Shown here: one piece after another, positions 1-7,857 of the stretch
Layout: each line of letters opens with the position of its first letter
Numbering within the stretch: position 1 is the stretch's first letter
Origin: Paraburkholderia sp. SG-MS1
Lineage (GTDB): Bacteria; Pseudomonadota; Gammaproteobacteria; Burkholderiales; Burkholderiaceae
Length of the DNA: 33,430 nt
Reading direction: 5' to 3'
NCBI RefSeq assembly: GCF_012275575.1
Contig: NZ_NPIH01000149.1
Span: 1 to 33,430 of the forward strand
Program-made: the position numbers and the translations under genes
The notes under the pieces: generated by a model
What the model saw: only the letters and a program-made list of their open reading frames with translations
Databases searched by the model: none
What the model was told of the DNA's origin: nothing

Positions 1-544
1 TCGCAGACTCGGCCATCGCCGCCGGAGGTTCTGCGTCCGCCCCAGCGGCTGCGCCCGTTTGCGCATCCTGCTCGACGAGTGCCGCCTGCGCTACCGACTC
101 GTCCAGCCGCGTCTTCAGATTCGCGGCAAACGCTTCGGTCATCCGCGTCGCAAGTTCCTTGACGATCCCGCCGCGCGAGAACTGCGCGAGGCTGCCGGCA
201 ATCGAATAGTCCACTTTCACATCGACGCGAGTTTCGCCCGGCGTCGAGTCGTCGAGCGAAAACGCGGCTTCGCCCTTTACCCGCGACGCGCTTTTGCGAT
301 CCACTCCGCCGCCGGTGACGCTGCCGCGCCAGGCGGTGTCGTCGAGTTTCATCTCGCCGTCGCCCGCAAAACTCGCGACGATCGGCCCGAGCTTCACGGT
401 CATCGCGAGTTTCAGCCGTCCTTCATCCGGCGGCGCGCTCAGCGACGCGCCCGGCAGACACGCGACGATGCCCGCTGTGTCGTGAAAGGAAGCCCACACT
501 ACGTCACGCGGGTACGGCACGGTAAAGCTTTGCTCTATTTCCAT
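1..544 (-). CDS. CoxG-like SRPBCC-family protein (partial, C-terminus outside window)
   Basis: Reverse translation from the ATG at 544 gives a protein starting MEIEQSFTVPYPRDVVWASF. It continues through a CLPGA segment and a KLGPIVASFAG segment, the typical start of the CO dehydrogenase subunit G (CoxG) branch of the SRPBCC/START-like fold. The frame stays open to base 1, so at least 181 residues are present and the C-terminus is missing; the last visible part is Ala-rich. CoxG-type proteins accompany molybdenum hydroxylase operons, and CoxG itself is linked to membrane attachment of CO dehydrogenase. Here it follows the iron-sulfur subunit gene after 34 bases and is probably the last or nearly last gene of the operon. 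The family call rests on motif and context; the exact role is inferred. Confidence 0.85.
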   Translation of the reverse strand, partial: MEIEQSFTVPYPRDVVWASFHDTAGIVACLPGASLSAPPDEGRLKLAMTVKLGPIVASFAGDGEMKLDDTAWRGSVTGGGVDRKSASRVKGEAAFSLDDSTPGETRVDVKVDYSIAGSLAQFSRGGIVKELATRMTEAFAANLKTRLDESVAQAALVEQDAQTGAAAGADAEPPAAMAESA

Positions 545-578
545 GAGAGGTCCGTTGGTTCGACGCGTGGTATCGGAA

Positions 579-1106
579 TCAGACGACAGCAGCCGCAGCG
601 ACCGGCGCGGTCTGGCTCGCGCGGCGCGCGTCCAGCACGCGGCGGATCGCGCGCACGATGCCGACGTAGCCCGTGCAGCGGCATAGATTGCCCGACAGTT
701 CGAGCCGCACGCGTTCGTCGTCGGCATCGGGCAGGCGCGTGACGATGTCGCGTGCGCTCATCAGCATGCCCGGCGTGCAGTAGCCGCATTGCAGCGCGTG
801 TTCGGCCGTGAAGGCGGCGCGCAGCGCGTTCATCAATGCGTCGTCGTCGAAGCCTTCGATGCTCTGGACCTCCGCGCCCGCGCACGACACCGCCGATGTA
901 ATGCACGAGCGCGTCGGCATGCCGTCGACCAGCAGCGTGCAGGCCCCGCACACGCCCTGTTCGCAGCCGATGTTGGTGCCGCACAGCATCTGCTGCTCGC
1001 GCAGAAAATCGGCGAGGCTCGTGCGCGGCTCCACGGCCGCCGCCACGTCTTCGCGATTGACCCGCAGTACGATGCGCTGGGTGACGCAAGTAACGAGATC
1101 GGTCAT
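579..1106 (-). CDS. Molybdenum hydroxylase small subunit, [2Fe-2S] (CoxS-like)
   Basis: This 175-residue protein has the two-cluster architecture of the small subunit of xanthine dehydrogenase/CO dehydrogenase-type enzymes. The N-terminal plant-ferredoxin-type cluster is visible as GCEQGVCGAC (Cys48, 53, 56) with Cys68. The C-terminal helical cluster domain has CGYCTPG (Cys107, 110) and LCRCTGY (Cys142, 144). It passes electrons from the molybdenum site toward FAD. Its start overlaps the FAD-subunit stop by 4 bases (ATGA, 1103-1106), indicating translational coupling. Length is slightly above the usual 155-170 residues because of an Ala-rich tail. All eight expected cysteines are present, so the subunit looks functional. 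Confidence 0.95.
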   Translation of the reverse strand: MTDLVTCVTQRIVLRVNREDVAAAVEPRTSLADFLREQQMLCGTNIGCEQGVCGACTLLVDGMPTRSCITSAVSCAGAEVQSIEGFDDDALMNALRAAFTAEHALQCGYCTPGMLMSARDIVTRLPDADDERVRLELSGNLCRCTGYVGIVRAIRRVLDARRASQTAPVAAAAVV

Positions 1107-1930
1107 GTCTGCTTCCTGTTGTCGCGGACCATCGCGATGGCGCGTTCGAGCGCCACCCGATGCACCTGGTATTCGTAGCTTCCCGCTGCGAGGCCGGCGG
1201 CCTCGAGATGCGGATCGAGCAAAGCGGCGTCCGCGCTATCGAGCAACGGGCGGGCGTTCGCGATCAGATACGGCGGACCGTCGATCGCGCCGATCACCGC
1301 GCGGCAGATGCCTGCCGGCGCGTCGTCGATGATGATCGCAATGGCCTCCGCGAACTCGCCGGGCTTACGGTTGAACTTGTAGTACGCCCAGCGTGCCGCC
1401 GATGACAGACGCCGCACACGCACGCCGGTGAGCATCTCGTCGTGCTCGAGTGCGGTGGTGAACGCGCCGCTCATCCAGTCGCCTGCCGCGAGCGAGCGCG
1501 ACCCTTCAGGGCCTGCGACGAGCAGTTCGGCGTCGAGCGCGACCATCGTGTTGATCCAGTCGGCAGCGGGGTCCGCATGCGCGAGACTGCCGCCCAGCGT
1601 GCCGCGATTGCGCACGGCGCGATACGCGATGCCGCGCGCCACATAGGGCATCAATCCCTGCGTGCCGTCGTCCCATTTGCGGTCCTCGATCTCCGCGTGC
1701 GTGACGCACGCACCGAAGAAGGTCGTGCCGCCTTCGATCCGGCATTCGCGCAACGCGGCAATGCCGCGCAGGTCGACCAGCATGTCGGGCTGCGCGAGGC
1801 GCAGGTTCATCATCGGCCCCAGCGACTGGCCGCCGGCGACGAACTTGGCCATGCCTTCGCCCGGACTGACCATGGCGACCGCGCTGTCGCACGTCGCGGG
1901 TTTCGCGTAGTCGTAAATGGCGGCTTTCAT
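1103..1930 (-). CDS. Molybdenum hydroxylase medium subunit, FAD-binding (CoxM-like)
   Basis: This 275-residue protein has the two FAD pyrophosphate-binding motifs of the CoxM/XdhB family. They are AGGQSLGPMMNLR near residues 32-44 and TLGGSLAHADPAADW near residues 111-125. The length is normal for the family (about 270-290). It accepts electrons from the [2Fe-2S] subunit and passes them to the external acceptor. Both ends overlap neighbours by an ATGA: the start with the large-subunit stop (1927-1930), the stop with the small-subunit start (1103-1106). The three subunits are therefore translated as a coupled set in the order large, medium, small. Confidence 0.95.
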   Translation of the reverse strand: MKAAIYDYAKPATCDSAVAMVSPGEGMAKFVAGGQSLGPMMNLRLAQPDMLVDLRGIAALRECRIEGGTTFFGACVTHAEIEDRKWDDGTQGLMPYVARGIAYRAVRNRGTLGGSLAHADPAADWINTMVALDAELLVAGPEGSRSLAAGDWMSGAFTTALEHDEMLTGVRVRRLSSAARWAYYKFNRKPGEFAEAIAIIIDDAPAGICRAVIGAIDGPPYLIANARPLLDSADAALLDPHLEAAGLAAGSYEYQVHRVALERAIAMVRDNRKQT

Positions 1931-4326
1931 ACGGGCATGTCCTTCGTCGCGCGGACCTGGGTCGCCGCTCGCATCGCGTCGACGATGACGCGCGGCGCAA
2001 TCGGCAGTTGATTGACCTGTACGCCGAGCGGGCGCAGCGCATCGTTGACGGCATTCGCAATCGCAGCGGGCGAGCCGATTGCGCCGCTTTCGCCGATGCC
2101 TTTCTGACCGAATTCGGTGTAGGGCGCGGGCGTTTCCATATGTTCGATACGGATCGCGGGCACTTCGGTCGCGCCCGGCAACAGATAATCGGCAAGCGTC
2201 GAGGCGAGCGGCTGACCGTCGTCGCTGTACGGCATCGCTTCATAAAGCGCCGTGCCGATGCCCTGCGCGGCCCCGCCGTACACCTGTCCGTCGACGACCA
2301 TCGGATTGATCAGCACGCCACCGTCTTCGACGATCACGTAATCGAGAATGTCGGTCTTGCCGAGTTGCGTATCGACCGCGACGACGACCGCGTGGCATGC
2401 ATAACTGAACGTGCCCGTGTCGCGCTTCGCCTGATACGACGTGGACACTTCGAGGCCGCGCGGATCGACGTCGGGCGGCAGCAGTTGCGGGGCGAGATAC
2501 CAGGTGCGCGCGATCTCCGCGATCGTGCGGCTCGCGTCGGCACCGCACACCGCGCCGTTTTCCCAGCGCACGGCATCGAGCGGCTCCTTCAGCAGCCACG
2601 CGCCGATTGTCAGCAGACGCTGTTTGAGTTCCTTCGCGGCCTGGCCCAATGCGCCACCCGCCATCACGATCGAGCGCGAGCCCCATGTGCCCGTCGAGTA
2701 GGGCGTGACGCCGGTGTCGCCGAGCACGATGCGCACGCGCTCCGTATCGATGCCGAGCACTTCGTGCGCGATCTGCGCGAGCGTCGTTTCCATGCCCTGG
2801 CCATGCGAATGCACGCCCGCGCGCACTTCGAGAATACCGTCGGGCGTGAGGCGGATCACGGCCGGCTCGTAGCCCGGCACCATCGGAATGCCCCAGCCGT
2901 GGTACACCGACGTGCCGTGCGCGCCCTGCTCGCAGAATACCGCCATGCCGAAGCCGAGCTGCCGCCCATCCGGCTCGCCGCGCTGCTGACGCGCGCGAAT
3001 CGCGGGCAGATCGATCGCGGCAATCGCGCGCCGCACGGCTTGCGGATAGTCGCCGCTGTCGAAGTGCTTGTTCGTGATGTTGTCGTACGGCATCTCGTGC
3101 GGCTCGACGAGGTTGCGCAGGCGCACCTCGTACGGCTCCATGCCGGCTTCAACGGCGATCGCGTCCATGATCGATTCGATCGCGTAGCACACGCCCGTGC
3201 GCGCGACGCCGCGGTACGGCAGGATCGGCGGCTTGTTCGTCGCCACCGACCAGGTCCGGCAGCGGTAGCGGTCCATCTTGTACGGCCCGGGCAGAATGCT
3301 GCCGACCTGGGCCGCTTCGAGGCAAGCGGAGAACGGGTACGACGAGTACGCACCCGAATCGACGCTGGCTTCGCAATCGACCGCGAGCAGGCGTCCGTCG
3401 CGAGCGGCGTAGGCCGTGATGTCGTAGTCGTGTTCGCGGCAGTTCGCGTTGGCGCTCAGTTGCTCGCGGCGGTCTTCGATCCACCGCACAGGTTTGTTCA
3501 GATGCATCGCGAGCCAGCCGCAGCACACTTCCTCAGGCAGCAAGATGCCCTTGTAGCCGAAGCCGCCGCCGACGTCCGGCGCGATCACGCGCACCTGGCC
3601 TTCATCGAGACCGAGACAGTGCGCGAGGCCCGTGCGCGTGATGTGCGGCATCTGTGCCGACGTGTGGACGATCAGTTGCGACAGACGTCGGTCCCAATGC
3701 GCGACCACGCCGCGGCCTTCCATCGGCGCCATGCTCTGGCGCGCGGTGCGCAGCTTGCGGTGCACCTTGATCGGCGCGTCGCGGCGGATCGCGTCGAGAT
3801 CGACATCCGGCTTTGCGTCGACAAAGGTTTCGAGAAAGACGTTGTCGCCCCATTCTTCGTGAACGAGCGCCGAATCGTCGCGGCGCGCATCGAGCATATC
3901 GACGACGGCCGGCAACTCTTCGAAATCGACGAACACCTGCGCGGCGATATCTTCGGCGGCAGCGCGGCTCGCGGCCACGCACATGGCGATCGTTTCGCCG
4001 ACCTGGCGCACCTTGGCGCGCGCCAGCACGGGCTGTTCGGACGGCTTGAAACCCGGCAGCCCGGAATTCGCGACGATCGGCTTCACGCCGTCCAGATCGG
4101 CGAGCGTGTAGACGAACTTCTCCAGACCAGCGGGCTTTTCGATTCCAACGATATGGCCGTGCGCGATCGGACTGCGCACGAAGGCGACATCGACCATCCC
4201 GACCATCCGGATGTTGCCGACATACTCGCCGCGTCCGTGCAGGAAACGGTCGTCTTCCTTGCGCGGCAGCGACGCGCCGATGCCTTGCGGCCGCTGCGGC
4301 GACTTCGTGGTGGCTGCACGTTTCAT
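1927..4326 (-). CDS. Xanthine dehydrogenase-family molybdopterin-binding large subunit (form II CoxL-like)
   Basis: I place the start at the ATG at 4326, preceded by AGGAG with suitable spacing. The open frame continues 64 codons upstream, but only as a shadow of the preceding gene. The 799-residue product has the N-terminal KEDDRFLHGRGEY motif, the cofactor motif DVGGGFGYKG (about 251-260) and the C-terminal GIGESGAIGSP, whose Glu746 matches the catalytic glutamate of the family. The active-site loop reads PYRGVAR (370-376). That resembles the AYRGAGR loop of so-called form II enzymes, not the Cys-containing AYxCSFR loop of true CO dehydrogenase. The enzyme therefore probably hydroxylates an organic carbon, with water as oxygen donor. 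The substrate cannot be read from sequence; the adjacent amidohydrolase suggests a nitrogen heterocycle or lactam. Confidence 0.93.
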   Translation of the reverse strand: MKRAATTKSPQRPQGIGASLPRKEDDRFLHGRGEYVGNIRMVGMVDVAFVRSPIAHGHIVGIEKPAGLEKFVYTLADLDGVKPIVANSGLPGFKPSEQPVLARAKVRQVGETIAMCVAASRAAAEDIAAQVFVDFEELPAVVDMLDARRDDSALVHEEWGDNVFLETFVDAKPDVDLDAIRRDAPIKVHRKLRTARQSMAPMEGRGVVAHWDRRLSQLIVHTSAQMPHITRTGLAHCLGLDEGQVRVIAPDVGGGFGYKGILLPEEVCCGWLAMHLNKPVRWIEDRREQLSANANCREHDYDITAYAARDGRLLAVDCEASVDSGAYSSYPFSACLEAAQVGSILPGPYKMDRYRCRTWSVATNKPPILPYRGVARTGVCYAIESIMDAIAVEAGMEPYEVRLRNLVEPHEMPYDNITNKHFDSGDYPQAVRRAIAAIDLPAIRARQQRGEPDGRQLGFGMAVFCEQGAHGTSVYHGWGIPMVPGYEPAVIRLTPDGILEVRAGVHSHGQGMETTLAQIAHEVLGIDTERVRIVLGDTGVTPYSTGTWGSRSIVMAGGALGQAAKELKQRLLTIGAWLLKEPLDAVRWENGAVCGADASRTIAEIARTWYLAPQLLPPDVDPRGLEVSTSYQAKRDTGTFSYACHAVVVAVDTQLGKTDILDYVIVEDGGVLINPMVVDGQVYGGAAQGIGTALYEAMPYSDDGQPLASTLADYLLPGATEVPAIRIEHMETPAPYTEFGQKGIGESGAIGSPAAIANAVNDALRPLGVQVNQLPIAPRVIVDAMRAATQVRATKDMPV

Positions 4327-4348
4327 CGTGTCTCCTGTGAAGGGCGCG

Positions 4349-5611
4349 TCAGGCGGCGCGCGCCAGCGGCAGTTGCGGCGCATCGGCGTCGTAGCGCACG
4401 CCGTCGCGCAGACAGAAGCGCGGCGCGAGCATGCGCTCGGTGACGACCTGAGTGCCTTCGTTGTCTTCGAGCATCCAGCGGCCGCGCTTGTCGTCCAGCA
4501 CCGTGATATCGGCGACACTGCCCACCTTCAACGTGCCGAGTTCGCCTTCCATGCCGATCATTTTCGCGGCGTTGCTGGTGGCCATCGCTACGACATGATC
4601 GAGCGGCAGGCCGAGCGCCAGCATGCTCGTCATGGCGCTGACGAGACTGAATTGCGTGCGGCCGAGAAACGAATGCTCTTCGTCGGGATGACTGTCAGGC
4701 GTGCCGGCAGGCGAGGGCACATGGGTGTTGTAGCCGTGCATGTCCGCGCCGAGCGTATCGGGTATCACGCCGCTATCGAGCACCACGCGCGCCGTCTTGA
4801 AGCTGAAGTGCGAGCCGTGGCCGACATCGATCTTCAGCCCACGCGCGACCGCTTCGTGCACGAGGGGGTGCAGCTTGCCGTTTTCTTCGACAAAGCCGCC
4901 GGGGTGCCGGCTGAACGGATGGGCGAGGATGTCGCCCGGCTTCAGCGTGTCGACCACCTGATTGAAGATCGAATCGGGATTCACGGCCAGCCCGCCGCTT
5001 TCGGGCTTCGGCCACAGCTGCCCGAAGTGGATATAGACGGGCAGGCTCGCATCGCGTCCGATCTTCGACGCTATCTTCATGACATCGAGCCCCCAGCGCG
5101 CAAAGCCGCCGATCTCCGCGTGCGCCTTCACGCCCTTGACGAGATCCGCATTGGCGAGCGCCGACTTCACCGTCGCCGCGGCATCGAGGCAGTCCGGGCG
5201 ATAGAGGTCGGGGTAGTAATGGCCTTCGAGGCCGCCCACGAGGTAGGCCGAAATATAGGCGAACACGCGGGTTGCCGCGGGCTCGGCGACGAAATGGCGG
5301 AACCCTGGGATCGTGATGCAGCTTGCACCGCCCTGGTCGACGATGGTCGTCACGCCGGAGCGCACGCCGCACTGATCCGCGTTCAGGCCAAAGCGGCCCG
5401 TCACGTACTGATAGACGTGGCCGTGCGTGTCGATGAGGCCGGGCAGCACCAGCATGTCACGGCAATCGACCACCTGCGCCGACGGCGCCATGGAGGAAAG
5501 TGCAGGGCCGATCGCGGCGATCGCTTTACCTTCCACGAGAATGTCGAGCGTGGCGTCTAGGCCGGCGGCCGGATCGATCACGCGGCCGCCTTTGAGAAGA
5601 AGCTGGGACAT
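4349..5611 (-). CDS. Amidohydrolase/deacetylase-family metallohydrolase
   Basis: This 420-residue protein is of the amidohydrolase superfamily. Visible elements are the N-terminal beta-sandwich strand LLLKGGRVIDPA, the metal motif LPGLIDTHGHVYQY (His63, His65), Lys162 in VKGVKAHAE as candidate bridging carbamylated lysine, His195 (YIHFGQ), His231 (LAHPFS) and Asp290 (LGADMHGYNTH). The overall pattern resembles the dihydroorotase-like deacetylase group (EF_0837/AHA_3915 type). The family hydrolyses cyclic amides or N-acyl groups. It is the first gene of the minus-strand operon, 22 bases before the molybdenum hydroxylase large subunit. A plausible role is opening a ring hydroxylated by that enzyme; this is inference. 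Confidence 0.88.
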   Translation of the reverse strand: MSQLLLKGGRVIDPAAGLDATLDILVEGKAIAAIGPALSSMAPSAQVVDCRDMLVLPGLIDTHGHVYQYVTGRFGLNADQCGVRSGVTTIVDQGGASCITIPGFRHFVAEPAATRVFAYISAYLVGGLEGHYYPDLYRPDCLDAAATVKSALANADLVKGVKAHAEIGGFARWGLDVMKIASKIGRDASLPVYIHFGQLWPKPESGGLAVNPDSIFNQVVDTLKPGDILAHPFSRHPGGFVEENGKLHPLVHEAVARGLKIDVGHGSHFSFKTARVVLDSGVIPDTLGADMHGYNTHVPSPAGTPDSHPDEEHSFLGRTQFSLVSAMTSMLALGLPLDHVVAMATSNAAKMIGMEGELGTLKVGSVADITVLDDKRGRWMLEDNEGTQVVTERMLAPRFCLRDGVRYDADAPQLPLARAA

Positions 5612-5740
5612 GTTTCTGTGCAGTTCCGGGGACGAGATGCGTGGTGTACCGCAAAGAGTGTGCCGGTTTGGAGCCGTTGCTTCAAAAGACTGGTAAACGC
5701 CTTCGTATCAGGTACTTGCAACGCCTTCACAAAATAGATG

Positions 5741-5754
5741 CGTGCCATACCACG
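5741..5754. promoter_or_regulatory. Operator-like dyad, copy 1
   Basis: The sequence CGTGCCATACCACG has CGTG/CACG arms around CCATAC. On the minus strand it contains TGGTATGGCA, a 9/10 match to the TGGTATGCCA core at 5845-5854. Two related dyads in one divergent promoter region suggest sites for one regulator, possibly the adjacent MarR protein. Confidence 0.4.
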
Positions 5755-5836
5755 GATTTTTGCCGTCGGCTCCGCACCAATATGACGACTGCCGGTCGAT
5801 GCTGCACCGAAAGCTGGCCCAATGCTTCGCGTTGGT

Positions 5837-5862
5837 GAATTGCATGGTATGCCACACAATTC
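5837..5862. promoter_or_regulatory. Operator-like dyad, copy 2 (26-bp)
   Basis: A 26-base dyad with structure GAATTG-N2-TGG-N4-CCA-N2-CAATTC; nine base pairs on each side are symmetric. It lies about 80 bases upstream of the MarR start, in the shared regulatory region. Size and symmetry fit a dimeric regulator site. MarR autoregulation is the simplest reading, but the TGGTATGCCA core also resembles some GntR-type operators. Confidence 0.5.
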
Positions 5863-5941
5863 TGCAAGCCCGCCGGATCGCATAGAATTCAGTATTCGTC
5901 CCGTATCAGCCCGTCTTTTCCCGCTCTTTCCAAGGCAGCCC

Positions 5942-6499
5942 ATGTCGACCTTGACCTCTCCGGAAACGGACCTCGAAACGACCCGCGCCGAACTCGAACG
6001 CTTGCAGGCCAGATCGCCTTTGTTCGAGCGCCCCGGTTTTCTGATCCGGCGCCTGCATCAGATTCATGGCTCGCTATTCGCGGAAGAGACGAGCGAATTC
6101 AATATCACGCCCGTGCAATACAGCCTGCTGACGACGCTCGAGGCACTCGGTGAGATCGACCAGAACACGCTCGCCATCGAAATCGGCCTTGAACGCTCCA
6201 GCGTCGCCGAAGTCATCCCGCGACTGCATGCACGCGGTCTCGTCAATCGCAAGCAGGCCGCGCACGACAAGCGCCTGCGGCTCGTCAGACTGTCCGCGCA
6301 AGGCCGGCGACTGGTGGCGAAAATGGCGCCTGCCGTGCAGCGCGCGCACGATCGAACCATCGAGCATCTATCGCCTGCCGAGCGCGACGCTTTCATGTTG
6401 CAGATGATCCGTCTCGTCGAAGCCAACAATGAACGGACCGTCGTGCCATTGCGATTGCCCGAGGCGACGGCAAGCGATAACGATGATGACACGCCCTAA
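5942..6499 (+). CDS. MarR-family transcriptional regulator
   Basis: This 185-residue protein has a MarR winged helix: ITPVQYSLLTTLEALGEIDQNTLAIEIGLERSSVAEVIPRLHARGLVNRKQAAHDKRLRLVRLSAQGRRL. This includes the wing with the DKRLRLV signature (usual DxRxxxL). I chose the ATG at 5942 because AAGG lies 6-9 bases before it and the protein then begins just ahead of the dimerisation helices; the longer frame from 5822 adds 40 residues without family character. It is divergent from the molybdenum hydroxylase operon and precedes the riboswitch operon. It most likely senses an aromatic or heterocyclic ligand and controls the divergent operon. Confidence 0.9.
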   Translation: MSTLTSPETDLETTRAELERLQARSPLFERPGFLIRRLHQIHGSLFAEETSEFNITPVQYSLLTTLEALGEIDQNTLAIEIGLERSSVAEVIPRLHARGLVNRKQAAHDKRLRLVRLSAQGRRLVAKMAPAVQRAHDRTIEHLSPAERDAFMLQMIRLVEANNERTVVPLRLPEATASDNDDDTP

Positions 6500-6688
6500 A
6501 ACGGTTGCCGCTGCACTGCCGCTGGGCAGACGTGCCCGATCATGCGTCGTGACGTCGAGCGCGCCGTCGCTTTTAACTTCGTGCAAAGCGCCGTCGAGCA
6601 TGAAGTTGCGAAGAAAAGTGCATGGTTGGCAGGCTTCGTGCTTAGAACGCTGCGTCACGGGATGAGCGTGAAGCTCAGCAACTGATAG

Positions 6689-6794
6689 GAAAGCTAGGGT
6701 TCCGGTCCGCGGTGTCATGCGGATGTCTGGTCCGAGAGCATTCCGGCTCCGGTTACGTTCGGGGCTCCACGGAGGGATAAAAGCCCGGGAGATG
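6689..6794 (+). ncRNA. ykkC-family riboswitch aptamer, probably guanidine-I
   Basis: The region contains the hallmark conserved blocks of the ykkC RNA in correct order: CTAGGGTTCC (6694-6703), CTGGTCCGAGAG (6727-6738) and ACGGAGGGATAAAAGCCC followed by GGGAGA (6769-6792). Between them are a hairpin, TCCGC (6706-6710) with GCGGA (6719-6723), and a second stem closed by GAGC (6736-6739) and GCTC (6764-6767). The GGTCCGAGAG and GGGATAAAAGCCCGGGAGA blocks match the guanidine-I (subtype 1) consensus as I recall it, better than the PRPP or ppGpp variants. It lies in the 5' leader of an ABC transporter operon, a known context for guanidine-I riboswitches in proteobacteria. Boundaries are approximate. 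Class membership is near certain; the ligand is inferred. Confidence 0.92.
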
Positions 6795-6824
6795 CGCATG
6801 AAGCGCTCTCCCGTACATTTTCTT
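6786..6824 (+). terminator. Riboswitch expression-platform terminator hairpin
   Basis: CGGGAGA (6786-6792) pairs perfectly with TCTCCCG (6807-6813). The stem is extended by GCGC (6794-6797) with GCGC (6803-6806) past a single bulged T, with an ATGAA loop. A T-rich stretch follows (6818-6824). The 5' arm is the 3' end of the riboswitch aptamer, so ligand-stabilised aptamer and terminator are mutually exclusive. The expected logic is ligand on, expression on. Confidence 0.8.
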
Positions 6825-6847
6825 CCCTCAGTTCAGGAGCCTTCCGT

Positions 6848-7852
6848 ATGCCGTTCTCGTCGATGAAGACGTTGCGCACGTTGTCGCTCGCTGCAAGCAT
6901 GCTTGCTTGCCTGTCGTTCTCCACTCCCGCTGCACAGGCTGCCCAGCCCCTGAAGATCGGTACCGTCGTCTGGATCGGCTATGGTCCGTTCTATGTCGCG
7001 GAAGCCCTCGATCTCTACAAGAAGTACGGGCTGTCGGTCAAACTCCAGTTCTTCAACGACCCCGGCCTGCTGCCTGCGGCGCTGACGAGCCATTCAGTCG
7101 ACGGCGCGATGCTGACCTACGACCAGGTGATCGGCTCCGACGCGAAGGGGATGAAGCAGAAGGTCGTCATGCCGATCGACTTCTCGAACGGCGGAGATGC
7201 CATCGTGGCGACGTCTGATGTGAGGAAAGTCGCCGACTTCAAGGGCAAGAAGATTGCGTTCAATCCGCTTTCGCCGTCCGACTTCCTGCTGGCCTATGCG
7301 TTGCAAACCAATGGCTTGAGCGACAAGGACATCACGGCCGTCAACATGACGCCGGAGGCGATTCCCGGCGCCATGGTATCGGGCAGTCTGCCGGTCGGCG
7401 TCACGTATGAGCCGAACGTTTCGCAGATTCTGTCGGCGGACAAGAGCAAGTTCCATGTGGTGTATTCGTCGCGCAATGCGCCCGGTCTGATCGCCGATGT
7501 GCTGGTGTTCGAGCAGTCGTATATCGATGCCCATCCGGCCGAGGTGAAAGGCATTCTTCAGGCTTACGCGGACGGCATGGCCTATATGAAGAGTCACCCG
7601 GACGAGGCGAACAGGATCATCGGCAAGGCGCTCGGCATATCGGCGGACGAAGTGAAAAGCCAGCTCGATGGCGTGTACAACATTCCGACGAAGGAAATGC
7701 CGCAGAGCTTCGCCAAGGGACCGACGACGCGTTCGTACTTCACGAGCGGCGCGGTGATCGGCGCTCTGCTGCAAAAGAAAGGGCAAATCAGCGCGCCACC
7801 GGCGATCGAAACGACGATCGACGCGCAATTTGTCAATCAACTCGTGAAGTGA
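6848..7852 (+). CDS. ABC transporter substrate-binding protein (NMT1/SsuA/TauA-like)
   Basis: This 334-residue protein begins with a signal peptide (about residues 1-31, ending in a PAAQAAQP region). A type II periplasmic-binding fold of the nitrate/sulfonate/taurine family follows: LKIGTVVWIGYGPFYVAEALDLYKKYGL. The start at 6848 has AGGAG at 6835-6839. It captures the substrate in the periplasm for the permease and ATPase encoded at the end of the same operon. It is the first gene after the ykkC riboswitch, and riboswitch-controlled transporters of this type are known in guanidine-I contexts. The substrate is not readable from sequence; a guanidinium-containing compound is inferred from the riboswitch. 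Confidence 0.92.
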   Translation: MPFSSMKTLRTLSLAASMLACLSFSTPAAQAAQPLKIGTVVWIGYGPFYVAEALDLYKKYGLSVKLQFFNDPGLLPAALTSHSVDGAMLTYDQVIGSDAKGMKQKVVMPIDFSNGGDAIVATSDVRKVADFKGKKIAFNPLSPSDFLLAYALQTNGLSDKDITAVNMTPEAIPGAMVSGSLPVGVTYEPNVSQILSADKSKFHVVYSSRNAPGLIADVLVFEQSYIDAHPAEVKGILQAYADGMAYMKSHPDEANRIIGKALGISADEVKSQLDGVYNIPTKEMPQSFAKGPTTRSYFTSGAVIGALLQKKGQISAPPAIETTIDAQFVNQLVK

Positions 7853-7857
7853 CCGCC

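Larger units (their letters stand above)
5612..5941. promoter_or_regulatory. Divergent intergenic region between amidohydrolase operon and marR
   Basis: The 330 bases separate the minus-strand molybdenum hydroxylase operon from the plus-strand MarR gene and must hold both promoters. I could not assign -35/-10 boxes with confidence. Two dyad elements sharing a TGGTATGSCA core are visible and are listed separately. No convincing small gene is present; the frame that runs upstream from marR has no family features and no good ribosome binding site. Confidence 0.5.

Noticed and set aside
1927..4326. Naming the large subunit as aerobic CO dehydrogenase (CoxL)
   Set aside because: The active-site loop lacks the cysteine of the CO-oxidising form, so only the family level is supported.
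2008..4443. 811-codon plus-strand open frame
   Set aside because: It is antisense to the molybdenum hydroxylase large subunit, has no family features and is Arg/His-rich, as expected for a shadow frame in high-GC DNA.
4327..4518. 64-codon upstream extension of the molybdenum hydroxylase large subunit
   Set aside because: It overlaps the amidohydrolase coding sequence in another frame, and a good ribosome binding site supports the start at 4326.
6663..6677. Hairpin TGAGC/GCTCA after marR as a terminator
   Set aside because: The stem is only 5 base pairs and is not followed by a T run; it may be chance or part of the riboswitch leader.
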